Below are positions 46,315 to 54,479 of a DNA stretch of 64,000 nucleotides, piece after piece. Source of the DNA: Flavobacterium xueshanense (GTDB lineage Bacteria > Bacteroidota > Bacteroidia > Flavobacteriales > Flavobacteriaceae); contig NZ_FONQ01000006.1 of assembly GCF_900112975.1 (NCBI RefSeq), positions 62,001 through 126,000 of the forward strand, written 5' to 3'. Each line of letters opens with the position of its first letter. Within the stretch, counting starts at the first letter, position 1. Made by a program: the position numbers and the translations under genes. The notes beneath the pieces were generated by a model, which was given only the letters and a program-made list of their open reading frames with translations, ran no database searches and was not told the DNA's origin.

Positions 46315-46779
46315 TTAAATCCAAAAGGGATCATTGTTATTTTCTGTAAAAGACTCTTCAGTATGAATTTCTTTAATTTTAGCCAATTGGTCTTGGGTGG
46401 CCATTTTTTGAATTTCAACAAATAAAATGCGTTCCTCAAAACGAATGTGTGCTTCCAATTCTTCTTCAATGAGTACTAAAGACTTTTCTACATTGGTAGT
46501 TTGCTTGAATAAACGTTTCAAACGACGATGTTCCGTTAAAGATCGTTTTATAAGGTCATTTTCTGCACCTAAAATGGGAAATACGTATTTTTCTTCCAAT
46601 TCGAAATGCGGTTTTAAATGCGTTTTGTAAAACCAGTCCGAATATTTTTTGATGCGATTGGGTTCAATTTGCTTTGAAAAACCGGTTCGTATTTTCCAAC
46701 ACAATTGCAAACCATGATGATGATCGTGGCTTAGAGGTTGCAATTCCGGAGCTCTTTTTAATGGTTTATTTGATATCAT
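46315..46779 (-). CDS. Hemerythrin-domain protein
   Basis: 154 residues. The hemerythrin/HHE four-helix bundle is recognised from SHDHHHGLQL (about 17-26), HFELEEKYVFP, EHRRLKRLF and HIRFEERILF, giving the His/Glu ligands for two irons. Bacterial hemerythrins bind O2 or NO or protect iron enzymes. It lies 11 bp after the CopD-like gene, in the anaerobic/NO gene cluster. Confidence 0.88.
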   Translation of the reverse strand: MISNKPLKRAPELQPLSHDHHHGLQLCWKIRTGFSKQIEPNRIKKYSDWFYKTHLKPHFELEEKYVFPILGAENDLIKRSLTEHRRLKRLFKQTTNVEKSLVLIEEELEAHIRFEERILFVEIQKMATQDQLAKIKEIHTEESFTENNNDPFWI

Positions 46780-46790
46780 AAGGTATAAAT

Positions 46791-47240
46791 TTAAAACCCG
46801 CCAAAACGGATGTAAGAGCCAAAAATGAGCATCAATACACCAATTGTCGTTACGGATAGTATGTGAAAAGCCATTTCAGGCAATTTGTCTGGATTATTTT
46901 TAAGTTTGGGAATTACCCTAAACTGTGCGCTCAAGGCGAAGGCTGCCGTCAAAAACAATAAAAGTAATTTTGTTGAAACTACTTTCTCAACAGGAGTGGC
47001 AAACTGAAACCAATATTCGATGCTAACGCCATATTTGTACGCCATTAAAATTCCGGTAACGACCAGTAAAACCAATGCTGTCATTCCTACAGGCTCATAC
47101 TTTTTTTCGTAATTTAAAATAATGCCCGGGTCTTTCTCTTTAAGGGCTTGTGGTAAATGACCAAAAACCAGCAACAAATGGCCGCCCACCCAAACTGTGG
47201 CACTTAAAAGATGGATAATTAACAAAAAATGATGGTTCAT
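46791..47240 (-). CDS. CopD-like membrane protein
   Basis: 149 residues with four membrane helices (about 5-25, 52-70, 86-106, 125-145). HLLSATVWVGGHLLLVFGHLP at the start, with its conserved histidines and tryptophan, resembles the CopD / heme-related membrane family. It may carry a haem or copper. The role is unclear, but its place among nitrite/NO reduction and anaerobic genes suggests a link to copper or haem enzyme maturation. Confidence 0.7.
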   Translation of the reverse strand: MNHHFLLIIHLLSATVWVGGHLLLVFGHLPQALKEKDPGIILNYEKKYEPVGMTALVLLVVTGILMAYKYGVSIEYWFQFATPVEKVVSTKLLLLFLTAAFALSAQFRVIPKLKNNPDKLPEMAFHILSVTTIGVLMLIFGSYIRFGGF

Positions 47241-47295
47241 GTAAAATTTTATTTGTTTTTAAAGATACGCTTTTGTCAGCAACTTTACTTTAAAA

Positions 47296-47985
47296 TCAAC
47301 CTCTAAAATGTACTTTAATGCGTGCGCTTGAAAGATTTTCCTTTTCCAATTCCCTAACAGAATAGCCCAATTTTTCTAACGTTGTTGCGCCATTTACAAA
47401 ATGCTGGATGTAATAATTTCCCTGATAGTTTTGCTGTTCTAAATATCGTATCATGGCTTGCATGTGATTCGTATCTATCAAATCTGAATGTACCGTGGTG
47501 CGAACTTCAAACGGAAGCCCACTTTCTAATAATAAACGCAGCGATTTTTCAAAAGGCAGAAAAAGATTGGACTGTGTTATCTTTTCAAAATGAGCGGGCA
47601 TGGCTTTAAAATCCAGCGCCACATAATCGATTAATCGATTTTCAAGTACTTGTTGCAAAACTTCAGGTCGTGAGCCATTGGTATCAATTTTTACTAAAAA
47701 ACCCATTTTTTTAACTTCGGTTATGAGTTGAATGCTGTTTTTATGCAATAAACATTCGCCTCCGCTAAAAACCACCGCGTCCAGCAAATTTTTTCTGGAA
47801 TGAAGAAAAGTGAGCGCTTTTTCAAATGAAATTGTTCCTTTTCCAAGCACAATTTCAGGATTGTAGCAATACAAACAACGCATATTACAGCCTGCAAACC
47901 AAAGAATGCAAGCTGATTTATGCGCATAATCTAATAAAGTGAAAGGCGTTATGCTGAAAATGGGGTTACTAACATTTTCCTTCAC
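47296..47985 (-). CDS. nrdG: Anaerobic ribonucleotide reductase activating enzyme
   Basis: A radical-SAM enzyme that makes the glycyl radical on NrdD. CxxxCxxC appears as CNMRCLYC, followed by FSGGECLLHK, typical of the family. The start is uncertain: I chose GTG at 47985, which puts SITPFTLLDY at the usual distance from the N-terminus. A TTG at 48024 would add 13 residues. No ATG is available before the motif. With the GTG start it overlaps the separate glycyl-radical ORF upstream by 17 bp, so the two are translationally coupled. Confidence 0.9.
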   Translation of the reverse strand: MKENVSNPIFSITPFTLLDYAHKSACILWFAGCNMRCLYCYNPEIVLGKGTISFEKALTFLHSRKNLLDAVVFSGGECLLHKNSIQLITEVKKMGFLVKIDTNGSRPEVLQQVLENRLIDYVALDFKAMPAHFEKITQSNLFLPFEKSLRLLLESGLPFEVRTTVHSDLIDTNHMQAMIRYLEQQNYQGNYYIQHFVNGATTLEKLGYSVRELEKENLSSARIKVHFRG

Positions 47986-48133
47986 TGAAATGAGTTCGCT
48001 GTTTGTGTTCTCCTTTTTTTCCAATATTGAAACTTTCTACGGGTCTGTGATAGCCCATTACTCTTGTGTACACTAAACATTTGGTTCTCAAATGTTGGTT
48101 TTGTTCTAAAATCGGGTTGGTTTCTGTTTTCAT
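47969..48133 (-). CDS. Separate glycyl-radical domain of anaerobic ribonucleotide reductase
   Basis: A 54-residue frame starting MKTETNPILEQNQHLR. Its core KCLVYTRVMGYHRPVESFN, followed by IGKKGEHKQRTHF, matches the last part of class III NrdD proteins, where RVxGY carries the glycine that becomes the radical (Gly27 here). The large NrdD protein upstream ends before this segment. The frame overlaps nrdG, which encodes the enzyme that acts on exactly this glycine. It would therefore act as a small radical-bearing subunit. It is too short for routine gene finding. Confidence 0.8.
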   Translation of the reverse strand: MKTETNPILEQNQHLRTKCLVYTRVMGYHRPVESFNIGKKGEHKQRTHFSEGKC

Positions 48134-48235
48134 ATTTTTAAAGGTTTAAAGTTAAAATTGTATAAAGTCAAAAAAGTTATATGCTATAAATTTCAAGTTG
48201 ATTTCTCAACAGGTCAAACGCATTAAATATCTGAA

Positions 48236-48393
48236 CCACATAGAAACATAGAATTTAATTTTTGATTTAAATGGGTTCCGAACAGTCGAAATTTAGGTGA
48301 CATAGAAAAAAGCAAATGCTTTTTTTTCTATTGTAAACTCTTATCACCGTCAAAATTTATTTTTACAGGAATAAACACTATGTTTCTATTTGG
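48236..48393. repeat. MITE-like element between nrdD and the glycyl-radical ORF
   Basis: CCACATAGAAACATAG (48236-48251) and CTATGTTTCTATTTGG (48378-48393) are inverted copies matching at 15 of 16 bases. The 158-bp interval also contains a GAAAAAAGC / GCTTTTTTTTC hairpin and no gene. It resembles a small non-autonomous inverted-repeat element. A target-site duplication was not established. Confidence 0.55.
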
Positions 48394-48411
48394 TTTAAAC
48401 TTCAATTTATT

Positions 48412-50532
48412 TTAAAACGTTTGCCCTGAGTTACTCAACTTTAAACTTTTTTCTTCAATTAAAGCGTCATCGCATTTTGGGCAATATTCGTGTTCACCAT
48501 TTAAATATCCATGAACCGGACACACACTAAACACTGGCGTAACGGTGATGTAAGGCAATTTGAAATTAGATATTACTTTCTTTACAAACTGTTTGCAGGC
48601 TTCTGGCGAACTGATTTTTTCACTCATATACAAGTGTAAAACCGTTCCTCCAGTATATTTACATTGCAATTCGTCTTGCAAAAACAACGCTTCAAAAGGG
48701 TCTTCGGTGTGATCTACCGGAATCTGGGAACTGTTTGTGTAATAAATATTGTCTCCTTGTCCGGCTTGTATAATGTTTGGAAAACGTTTTTTGTCTTCCT
48801 TGGCAAATCGGTAGGTAGTTCCTTCAGCCGGTGTGGCTTCCAGATTGTATAAATTCCCGGTTTCTTCCTGGAATTCTTTCATTCGATTCCGAATATGCTC
48901 CAAGATTTCTGATGCAAATTCGATTCCTGACGATGAAGTAATAGCATCTTGATTTCCGGTAAAATTTGCAATCATTTCGTTCATTCCGTTTACACCAATG
49001 GTCGAAAAATGATTTCTGAAATGTTGTAAATACCGTTTGGTGTACGGATACAACCCACGATCGTACATTTCTTGGATAAATACTCTTTTTTTCTCTAAAG
49101 TAGATTTAGAAATATATAATAACCGATCTAATTGTTTGAATAATTCTTGTTTGTTTCCTTTGAATAAATAACCCAAACGCGCCATATTAATGGTCACGAC
49201 ACCAATGCTTCCCGTCATTTCTGCACTTCCAAAAAGTCCGTTTCCTCGTTTTAACAGTTCTCTTAAATCGAGTTGTAAACGACAGCACATACTGCGAACG
49301 GCATTCGGTTTATACGCGTTTTCGTTTTCTGTTTTATTGCCATTTTCATCCAAAACATATTGACTTCCAATGAAATTCTGGAAATAAGAAGAACCGATTT
49401 TGGCTGTATTTTCAAATAGCAAATCGGTATTTTCGCCATCCCAATCAAATTCTTCGGTAATGTTTACTGTTGGAATAGGGAAAGTGAACGGTTGTCCGTT
49501 GGCATCGCCTTCGGTCATTACTGTGTAATACGCTTTGTTGATAAGGTTCATTTCCTTTTGAAAATGTTCGTAACGCAATTCGGTTACTTTTGTAACACCT
49601 CTTTCCCTGGCTCGCAATAAGAGATCATAATCAAAATTATTTTCGAAAAAATGATAGTCGTTTTTCGTTGGAATTTGGGTTTTCAAATCATCGGGAACAA
49701 CCCAGTCCAAAGTAATATTTGTGAAAGGCGATTGTCCCCAACGCGCCGGAACATTCAAATTGTAAACAAAACTGCGAACGGCTTTCAAGACATCCTCAAA
49801 AGATAAATCATCTTTGAAAACATAAGGCGCCAAATAGGTATCAAACGAACTGAAGGCTTGCGCTCCGGCCCATTCGCTTTGCAAAATCCCAAGGAAATTT
49901 GCCATTTGTCCCAAAGCCTCTCTAAAATGTGAAGGCGCTTTGCTTTCCACGCGTCCGCGAACACCATTAAAACCATCGTTGAGCAGCACCCGCAGGCTCC
50001 AACCGGCACAATATCCGGTCAAACAATCCAAATCATGAATATGAATATCGCCATTGCGATGCGCATATCCTTCTTCTTTTGTATATACTTTGTCGAGCCA
50101 ATAATTAGCAATAATTTTTCCGGCAACATTGTTGACCAATCCTGCATTAGAGTAGGAGGTATTGGCATTGGCATTAATGCGCCAATCCGTTTGTTCAATG
50201 TATTCCTCGATGGTTTGCGTACTGTCAACATAAGTGGTGTCTTCGTTTAAACCATTCACATGTTCGCGTTGCAATTTGCGAGTATGTCTAAACAACATAA
50301 AGGAACGCATGACTTCGAAATATTGTTTTTCAAAAAGATTTTTCTCGATTAAATCCTGAATTTCCTCAACGGCCCAGGTTTCTTTGGATTGTAAATCCTG
50401 AATAATTTTTTCGAAAAGAATTTCATCAAATGCTATGGAAACACTCTGAAAGCTTTTTTCAATTGCGTCTTTAATTTTGAAAGGCTCAAAAGGTTTGTAT
50501 TCGCCGTTTCTTTTGATAACATATTTTTCCAT
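48412..50532 (-). CDS. nrdD: Anaerobic ribonucleoside-triphosphate reductase, large part
   Basis: 706 residues. The N-terminal ATP-cone (YVIKRNGEYKPFEPFKI) is followed by the class III catalytic barrel with HIHDLDCLTGYCAGWSL, NVPARWGQSPFTNITLDWV and GSIGVVTINMARLGY. The C-terminal zinc site appears (VCPVHGY, then YCPKC), but the protein ends 21 residues later, without the RVxGY glycyl-radical motif. That motif is encoded separately at 47969-48133. Oxygen-independent reduction of NTPs to dNTPs. Follows the RIC gene by 39 bp. Confidence 0.93.
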   Translation of the reverse strand: MEKYVIKRNGEYKPFEPFKIKDAIEKSFQSVSIAFDEILFEKIIQDLQSKETWAVEEIQDLIEKNLFEKQYFEVMRSFMLFRHTRKLQREHVNGLNEDTTYVDSTQTIEEYIEQTDWRINANANTSYSNAGLVNNVAGKIIANYWLDKVYTKEEGYAHRNGDIHIHDLDCLTGYCAGWSLRVLLNDGFNGVRGRVESKAPSHFREALGQMANFLGILQSEWAGAQAFSSFDTYLAPYVFKDDLSFEDVLKAVRSFVYNLNVPARWGQSPFTNITLDWVVPDDLKTQIPTKNDYHFFENNFDYDLLLRARERGVTKVTELRYEHFQKEMNLINKAYYTVMTEGDANGQPFTFPIPTVNITEEFDWDGENTDLLFENTAKIGSSYFQNFIGSQYVLDENGNKTENENAYKPNAVRSMCCRLQLDLRELLKRGNGLFGSAEMTGSIGVVTINMARLGYLFKGNKQELFKQLDRLLYISKSTLEKKRVFIQEMYDRGLYPYTKRYLQHFRNHFSTIGVNGMNEMIANFTGNQDAITSSSGIEFASEILEHIRNRMKEFQEETGNLYNLEATPAEGTTYRFAKEDKKRFPNIIQAGQGDNIYYTNSSQIPVDHTEDPFEALFLQDELQCKYTGGTVLHLYMSEKISSPEACKQFVKKVISNFKLPYITVTPVFSVCPVHGYLNGEHEYCPKCDDALIEEKSLKLSNSGQTF

Positions 50533-50571
50533 AGCACGTGATGATTTTAAATTATAGAATTGGAGTGTATT

Positions 50572-51303
50572 TTATTCTTGTTCGGAGAATTTTTTTTCTA
50601 AAAGCATCGCGCTTGGAAACAAAATGTTGTTTTCCAAATGAATGTGTTTGTGTAAATCCTGCTCAAAATCAGCTAGCATCGCATAAGTCACGCGGAACGT
50701 ACTGCAACCATCGGCCGGTGGCGTATAATTATTGGTTAATGCTGCTATCTTAACAAAACGATCGCCTTCGGTTTCATGCTCTTCCATCATCATGGCAATG
50801 GGGTTTTTTACGGTTCCAAATTGTGGTTTCGCAATTTGTTCCTCGGTAAGCGCTGCTTTTGCCATTTTTTTGATAAAAGGAAACAACATCAGTTCTTCTT
50901 TTTTCATGTGTTGCGCTAATTCGCCTGCACAACCAATAAAGAGTTCATTGATTTCAAATAATTCAGGATGATTAGCGCCATGTACTTTGCACAGTTTATC
51001 TAAAAAAGGTAGTAAAATTTGCGTTTTTTCTTCTACATAACGGTGATGCGTTTTCTCAATGTAATCGGCCAATAAGTCTAAAGGCCATGTTTTGAAATCA
51101 ATGGCACTATCATTTTTGGTTGCCAAAACCGTATTTATCTGGTCCATTAATTGATCCGTATCAACGCCTTTTTTTTCGCAAGCTTCCTCGATTGTTCTAT
51201 TGCCTTTGCAACAGAAATCTATTCCGTATTTTGAAAATATTGCTGCGGTTCTAAAATCTTTTGCAACGTATTCTCCGATTGTTATTTTCTCTAAAGTTTC
51301 CAT
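50572..51303 (-). CDS. Iron-sulfur cluster repair di-iron protein (RIC/ScdA/YtfE)
   Basis: 243 residues. The N-terminal ScdA_N segment (GIDFCCKGNRTIEEAC) and a hemerythrin-like four-helix domain (HHRYVEEKTQ, HMKKEELMLFPFIKK, MEEHETEGD, HKHIHLENNILFP) provide the His/Glu ligands of a di-iron site. RIC proteins restore Fe-S clusters damaged by nitric oxide and oxidants. It is divergent from norC and leads the minus-strand operon toward nrdD, which is fitting for an NO-induced repair gene. Confidence 0.93.
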   Translation of the reverse strand: METLEKITIGEYVAKDFRTAAIFSKYGIDFCCKGNRTIEEACEKKGVDTDQLMDQINTVLATKNDSAIDFKTWPLDLLADYIEKTHHRYVEEKTQILLPFLDKLCKVHGANHPELFEINELFIGCAGELAQHMKKEELMLFPFIKKMAKAALTEEQIAKPQFGTVKNPIAMMMEEHETEGDRFVKIAALTNNYTPPADGCSTFRVTYAMLADFEQDLHKHIHLENNILFPSAMLLEKKFSEQE

Positions 51304-51334
51304 AAGATCTGTTTTCGATTAAAATTTATTTATA

Positions 51335-51342
51335 CAAAAATA
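51335..51342 (-). promoter_or_regulatory. TAnnTTTG -7 element upstream of the RIC gene
   Basis: On the minus strand TATTTTTG, a perfect -7 match, lies 31 bases before the ATG at 51303. Confidence 0.45.
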
Positions 51343-51489
51343 ATCATTATTTTTAATAAAAGACAAATTTATCCTTAATTAATTTTTTAATTTAATTTTA
51401 TTTATAAAGTGCTAATTATAAGGCGTATGTGTTTTTTTAAAATCATTTTTAATGAATATTAATGATATAATTTAAAAAAAAATAAAAAG

Positions 51490-51533
51490 ATGATTTATAT
51501 CATGTTTTAGCTTTTTTTAAAGTTATTAATTTG
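51490..51533 (+). promoter_or_regulatory. FNR/DNR-like box and promoter of norC
   Basis: ATGAT-TTAT-ATCAT (51490-51503) is a perfect palindrome close to the FNR half-site arrangement TTGAT-N4-ATCAA. TTAATTTG at 51526-51533 resembles the -7 element. The palindrome centre is then about 42 bases before the expected start, the position used by class II FNR-type activators. Confidence 0.6.
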
Positions 51534-51609
51534 CAACAAACAAATAAAAGACACTTTTGTCTTTTATTAAAATTAGAGTAAATTTATTAACAAACAAAAA
51601 CAAATACTT

Positions 51610-52044
51610 ATGCTTTCAAAATCACAGGCAAGAGCATTTTTTTTAGGAGGAACATTAGTCACCTTTTTAATCTTTATAGGACTGACTATTTATTCGTTCA
51701 TGCCAAGGAATGATCAAACAAACTACAGTAAGATTACTAAAGAAGTAGTGAGAGGAAAAGAAATTTGGGAGACCAACAATTGTATGGGTTGTCATACTAT
51801 TATGGGCGAAGGAGGCTATTATGCTCCCGAGTTAACAAAAGTAGTGGAGCGTCGCGGCGAAGGGTACATCAAAGCGGTTTTGATGTCGCCAATTCCTTGG
51901 GCACCAAATGGGCGAAAAATGGTGGCTTATAAAATGAATGAAGCGGATGCCAATGCCATGGTTGCCTATTTCGAATGGATTGGAAAATTAGATTTAAATG
52001 GTTTCGACCGCATCATTTCCCCTTTAGCTAAAGAAAATAATTAA
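51610..52044 (+). CDS. norC: Nitric oxide reductase cytochrome c subunit
   Basis: 144 residues: one N-terminal membrane anchor (about 8-30) and a periplasmic cytochrome c domain with CMGCH (Cys58, Cys61, His62) and the axial Met in GRKMVAYKM. NorC passes electrons to NorB. It is immediately followed by norB (11 bp), and an FNR-like palindrome and promoter lie upstream. Confidence 0.93.
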   Translation: MLSKSQARAFFLGGTLVTFLIFIGLTIYSFMPRNDQTNYSKITKEVVRGKEIWETNNCMGCHTIMGEGGYYAPELTKVVERRGEGYIKAVLMSPIPWAPNGRKMVAYKMNEADANAMVAYFEWIGKLDLNGFDRIISPLAKENN

Positions 52045-52055
52045 AATTTTTAAAA

Positions 52056-53483
52056 ATGAAATATAAATCACAGAAAGTAGCCTACTGGTTTTTTGCATTG
52101 TGCATGCTTTTGTTCTCGCTGCAAATTGTCTATGGCTTTATCATGGGCTTTGACCGAATAGGAATCCAAGGATTACATGAAATTATTCCTTTTAACGTGG
52201 CACGAGCGGTGCATACTAATTTGTTAGTGGTATGGTTATTAACCGGTTTTATGGGTGCGGCATATTACATTATTCCCGAAGAAGCGCAACGCGAATTAAT
52301 AAGTGTGAAATGGGCTTATGTACAACTGATTTCCTTAGCTATTGTTGGCGTTGTTACTATAATTGGCTTTCACTTCAACCATTGGGAAGGAAGAAAATTT
52401 CTTGAAATTCCAAGAGAATTAGACTATTTGGTAGTCATAAATGTACTGTTGTTCTTATTCATAATTTTGGGTACGCTTTACAAAGGAAAACGACAAACCA
52501 CCACGGCTTTGGTACTAACAATGGGATTGTTTTTTGCAGCGTTGCTTTATATACCCGGAATGATTTGGTTTGACAGCCAGGTAATGGACTCATTTTTCCG
52601 TTGGTGGGTGGTTCACTTGTGGGTTGAAGGTGTTTGGGAATTAATTATGGGAGGTATCCTTTCGTTCTTATTGATCAAGTTGACCGGAGTGGACAGAGAA
52701 GTTATCGAAAAATGGTTGTATGTAATTGTTGGTCTTACCTTTCTTTCCGGAGTTTTGGGAACTGGGCATCACTACTACTACATTGGAGTAAATAAAATTT
52801 GGTTAATCGTTGGTGGAATTTTCTCTGCCTTGGAACCTTTAGCTTTCTTAGCGATGGCATTATTTGCTGTGAATATGTACAGAAAAGGGGAAAAAAGTCA
52901 TCCGAATAAAATTGCTTTATTCTGGACTATTGGTTCAGCTATTGTTTCTTTTGTAGGTGCGGGATTACTTGGTTTTGCACATACTTTGCCACAAACAAAC
53001 CTGTATACTCATGGAACTTTAGTAACAGCAATGCACGCTCATTATGCATTCTGGGGCGCTTATGCGATGATTGTTCTAGCGATAATTAGTTATGCTTTAC
53101 CCAATCTTACGGGACGTAAACGTTACGAAAGTGCACAAGGGATGATGGCTTTTTGGCTATCCAATATTGGAATCTTGGGAATGACCGTAGCTTTTGGTGT
53201 TGCCGGAGTTGCTCAAGTGTATATGGAACGAAAAATGAAAATGGATTTCATGGTTGTTCAAAGCGAAATCAGCATCCATTTTGTAGTGCTTCTTATTTGT
53301 GCTACCATGTTTACAATAGGAATTGGTCTGTTTATTTTTGATTTTATCAAATACGGCAGACCTACAGATGAAGCTTTAGATACCGACAATCAAGGATATA
53401 GAGTAGATGGATATAAAATCGATGGCAATGTAATTGAAAATCTAACAGGAACAAGTGATAAAAAAGGAAAAACAGTGATTTAA
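52056..53483 (+). CDS. norB: Nitric oxide reductase catalytic subunit
   Basis: 475 residues with about 12 membrane helices, a haem-copper oxidase relative. Histidine ligands occur in HTNLLVVWLLTG, HLWVEGVWELIMGG (the glutamates typical of NorB), GTGHHYYYIG and HAHYAFWG. It reduces two NO to N2O at a haem b3-FeB centre in the inner membrane. It is too short for the quinol-type qNor fusion, and its partner NorC is adjacent, so it is the cytochrome-c-dependent type. Confidence 0.95.
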   Translation: MKYKSQKVAYWFFALCMLLFSLQIVYGFIMGFDRIGIQGLHEIIPFNVARAVHTNLLVVWLLTGFMGAAYYIIPEEAQRELISVKWAYVQLISLAIVGVVTIIGFHFNHWEGRKFLEIPRELDYLVVINVLLFLFIILGTLYKGKRQTTTALVLTMGLFFAALLYIPGMIWFDSQVMDSFFRWWVVHLWVEGVWELIMGGILSFLLIKLTGVDREVIEKWLYVIVGLTFLSGVLGTGHHYYYIGVNKIWLIVGGIFSALEPLAFLAMALFAVNMYRKGEKSHPNKIALFWTIGSAIVSFVGAGLLGFAHTLPQTNLYTHGTLVTAMHAHYAFWGAYAMIVLAIISYALPNLTGRKRYESAQGMMAFWLSNIGILGMTVAFGVAGVAQVYMERKMKMDFMVVQSEISIHFVVLLICATMFTIGIGLFIFDFIKYGRPTDEALDTDNQGYRVDGYKIDGNVIENLTGTSDKKGKTVI

Positions 53484-53616
53484 AACTGAAACCTTTTTTG
53501 TGTAACGGAATACTTAAAATAAAATTTCCAGAATGCTTTAACCACCGTTTTTTAGAACTGCATTTCCGAAAAAACAATAGTTATCGCGTTCTGGTTTTTT
53601 CTCTAAAATAATAAAA

Positions 53617-54396
53617 ATGTTAGTAAATATCCCATATTATCACGCCGTAGGCAAAGAAAAAGAGGTCTTTGAACACGCCTATAAAAACAAAATTCCTTTC
53701 CTGTTGAAAGGGCCAACCGGAACAGGAAAATCCCGTTTTGTGGAATACATGGCACATCATTTGGATAAAAAAATCATCACGATTAGTTGTCACGAAGAAA
53801 CGTCATCAACGGATTTAATTGGACGATTTATCATTAAAGGTGCCGAAACAGTTTGGCTGGATGGACCATTGACCACTGCCGTAAAAGAAGGAGCGATTAT
53901 TTATTTGGATGAAATTGCCGAAGCGCGACCAGATGTTATTGTAGCCATCCACTCCCTGACGGATCATAGAAGGGAATTATTCATTGACAAATTAGGCGAA
54001 ACCGTAAAAGCGCATGACGATTTTATGTTGGTTGCTTCTTTTAATCCCGGTTATCAAAGAGGTTTTAAAGAGCTAAAACCATCGACTCGTCAGCGATTTA
54101 TTGCCGTTTCTTTTGAGTATCCGGAAACGAAAATTGAAATTGAAATTTTGGTAAAAGAAACGAATGTTGATCCTGATGTTGCCAAAAAACTGGTAGCCAT
54201 TGGAAACAAAATCAGAAACCTAACCGAATTGGGGTTGACAGAAACCGTTTCGACCCGACTTTTAGTGGATGCCGCCAAAATTATTCATTCGGGTCTTCCA
54301 AAACGATTGTCGGTTCATGTGGCTATTGTAGAACCGTTAACCGATGATTTACAAACAGTCGAAGCATTGAAGGATTTGTGTGATTTGATGATATAA
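53617..54396 (+). CDS. norQ: AAA ATPase of the NorQ/CbbQ family
   Basis: 259 residues. A MoxR-type AAA+ ATPase with Walker A GPTGTGKS (about 32-39), Walker B IIYLDEIAEA and sensor region ASFNPGYQRGF. NorQ works with NorD to insert or activate the non-haem iron of NorB. The 133-bp gap after norB contains no gene and no clear terminator, so read-through from the nor promoter is possible. Confidence 0.93.
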   Translation: MLVNIPYYHAVGKEKEVFEHAYKNKIPFLLKGPTGTGKSRFVEYMAHHLDKKIITISCHEETSSTDLIGRFIIKGAETVWLDGPLTTAVKEGAIIYLDEIAEARPDVIVAIHSLTDHRRELFIDKLGETVKAHDDFMLVASFNPGYQRGFKELKPSTRQRFIAVSFEYPETKIEIEILVKETNVDPDVAKKLVAIGNKIRNLTELGLTETVSTRLLVDAAKIIHSGLPKRLSVHVAIVEPLTDDLQTVEALKDLCDLMI

Positions 54397-54408
54397 TAAA
54401 AAGCAATC

Positions 54409-54471
54409 AGTATTCAGTTTACAGTCGCAGTGAAAAGTGAGACCAAGACTGAAAACTGATCACAGAATACT
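54409..54471. repeat. Inverted intergenic repeat between norQ and norD
   Basis: AGTATTCAGTTTACAGTC (54409-54426) pairs imperfectly with GACTGAAAACTG...AGAATACT (54447-54471). The element is related to the repeat at 8061-8091. It can fold into a hairpin in the norQ-norD transcript and could tune expression. Confidence 0.6.
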
Positions 54472-54479
54472 AAGAAAAA

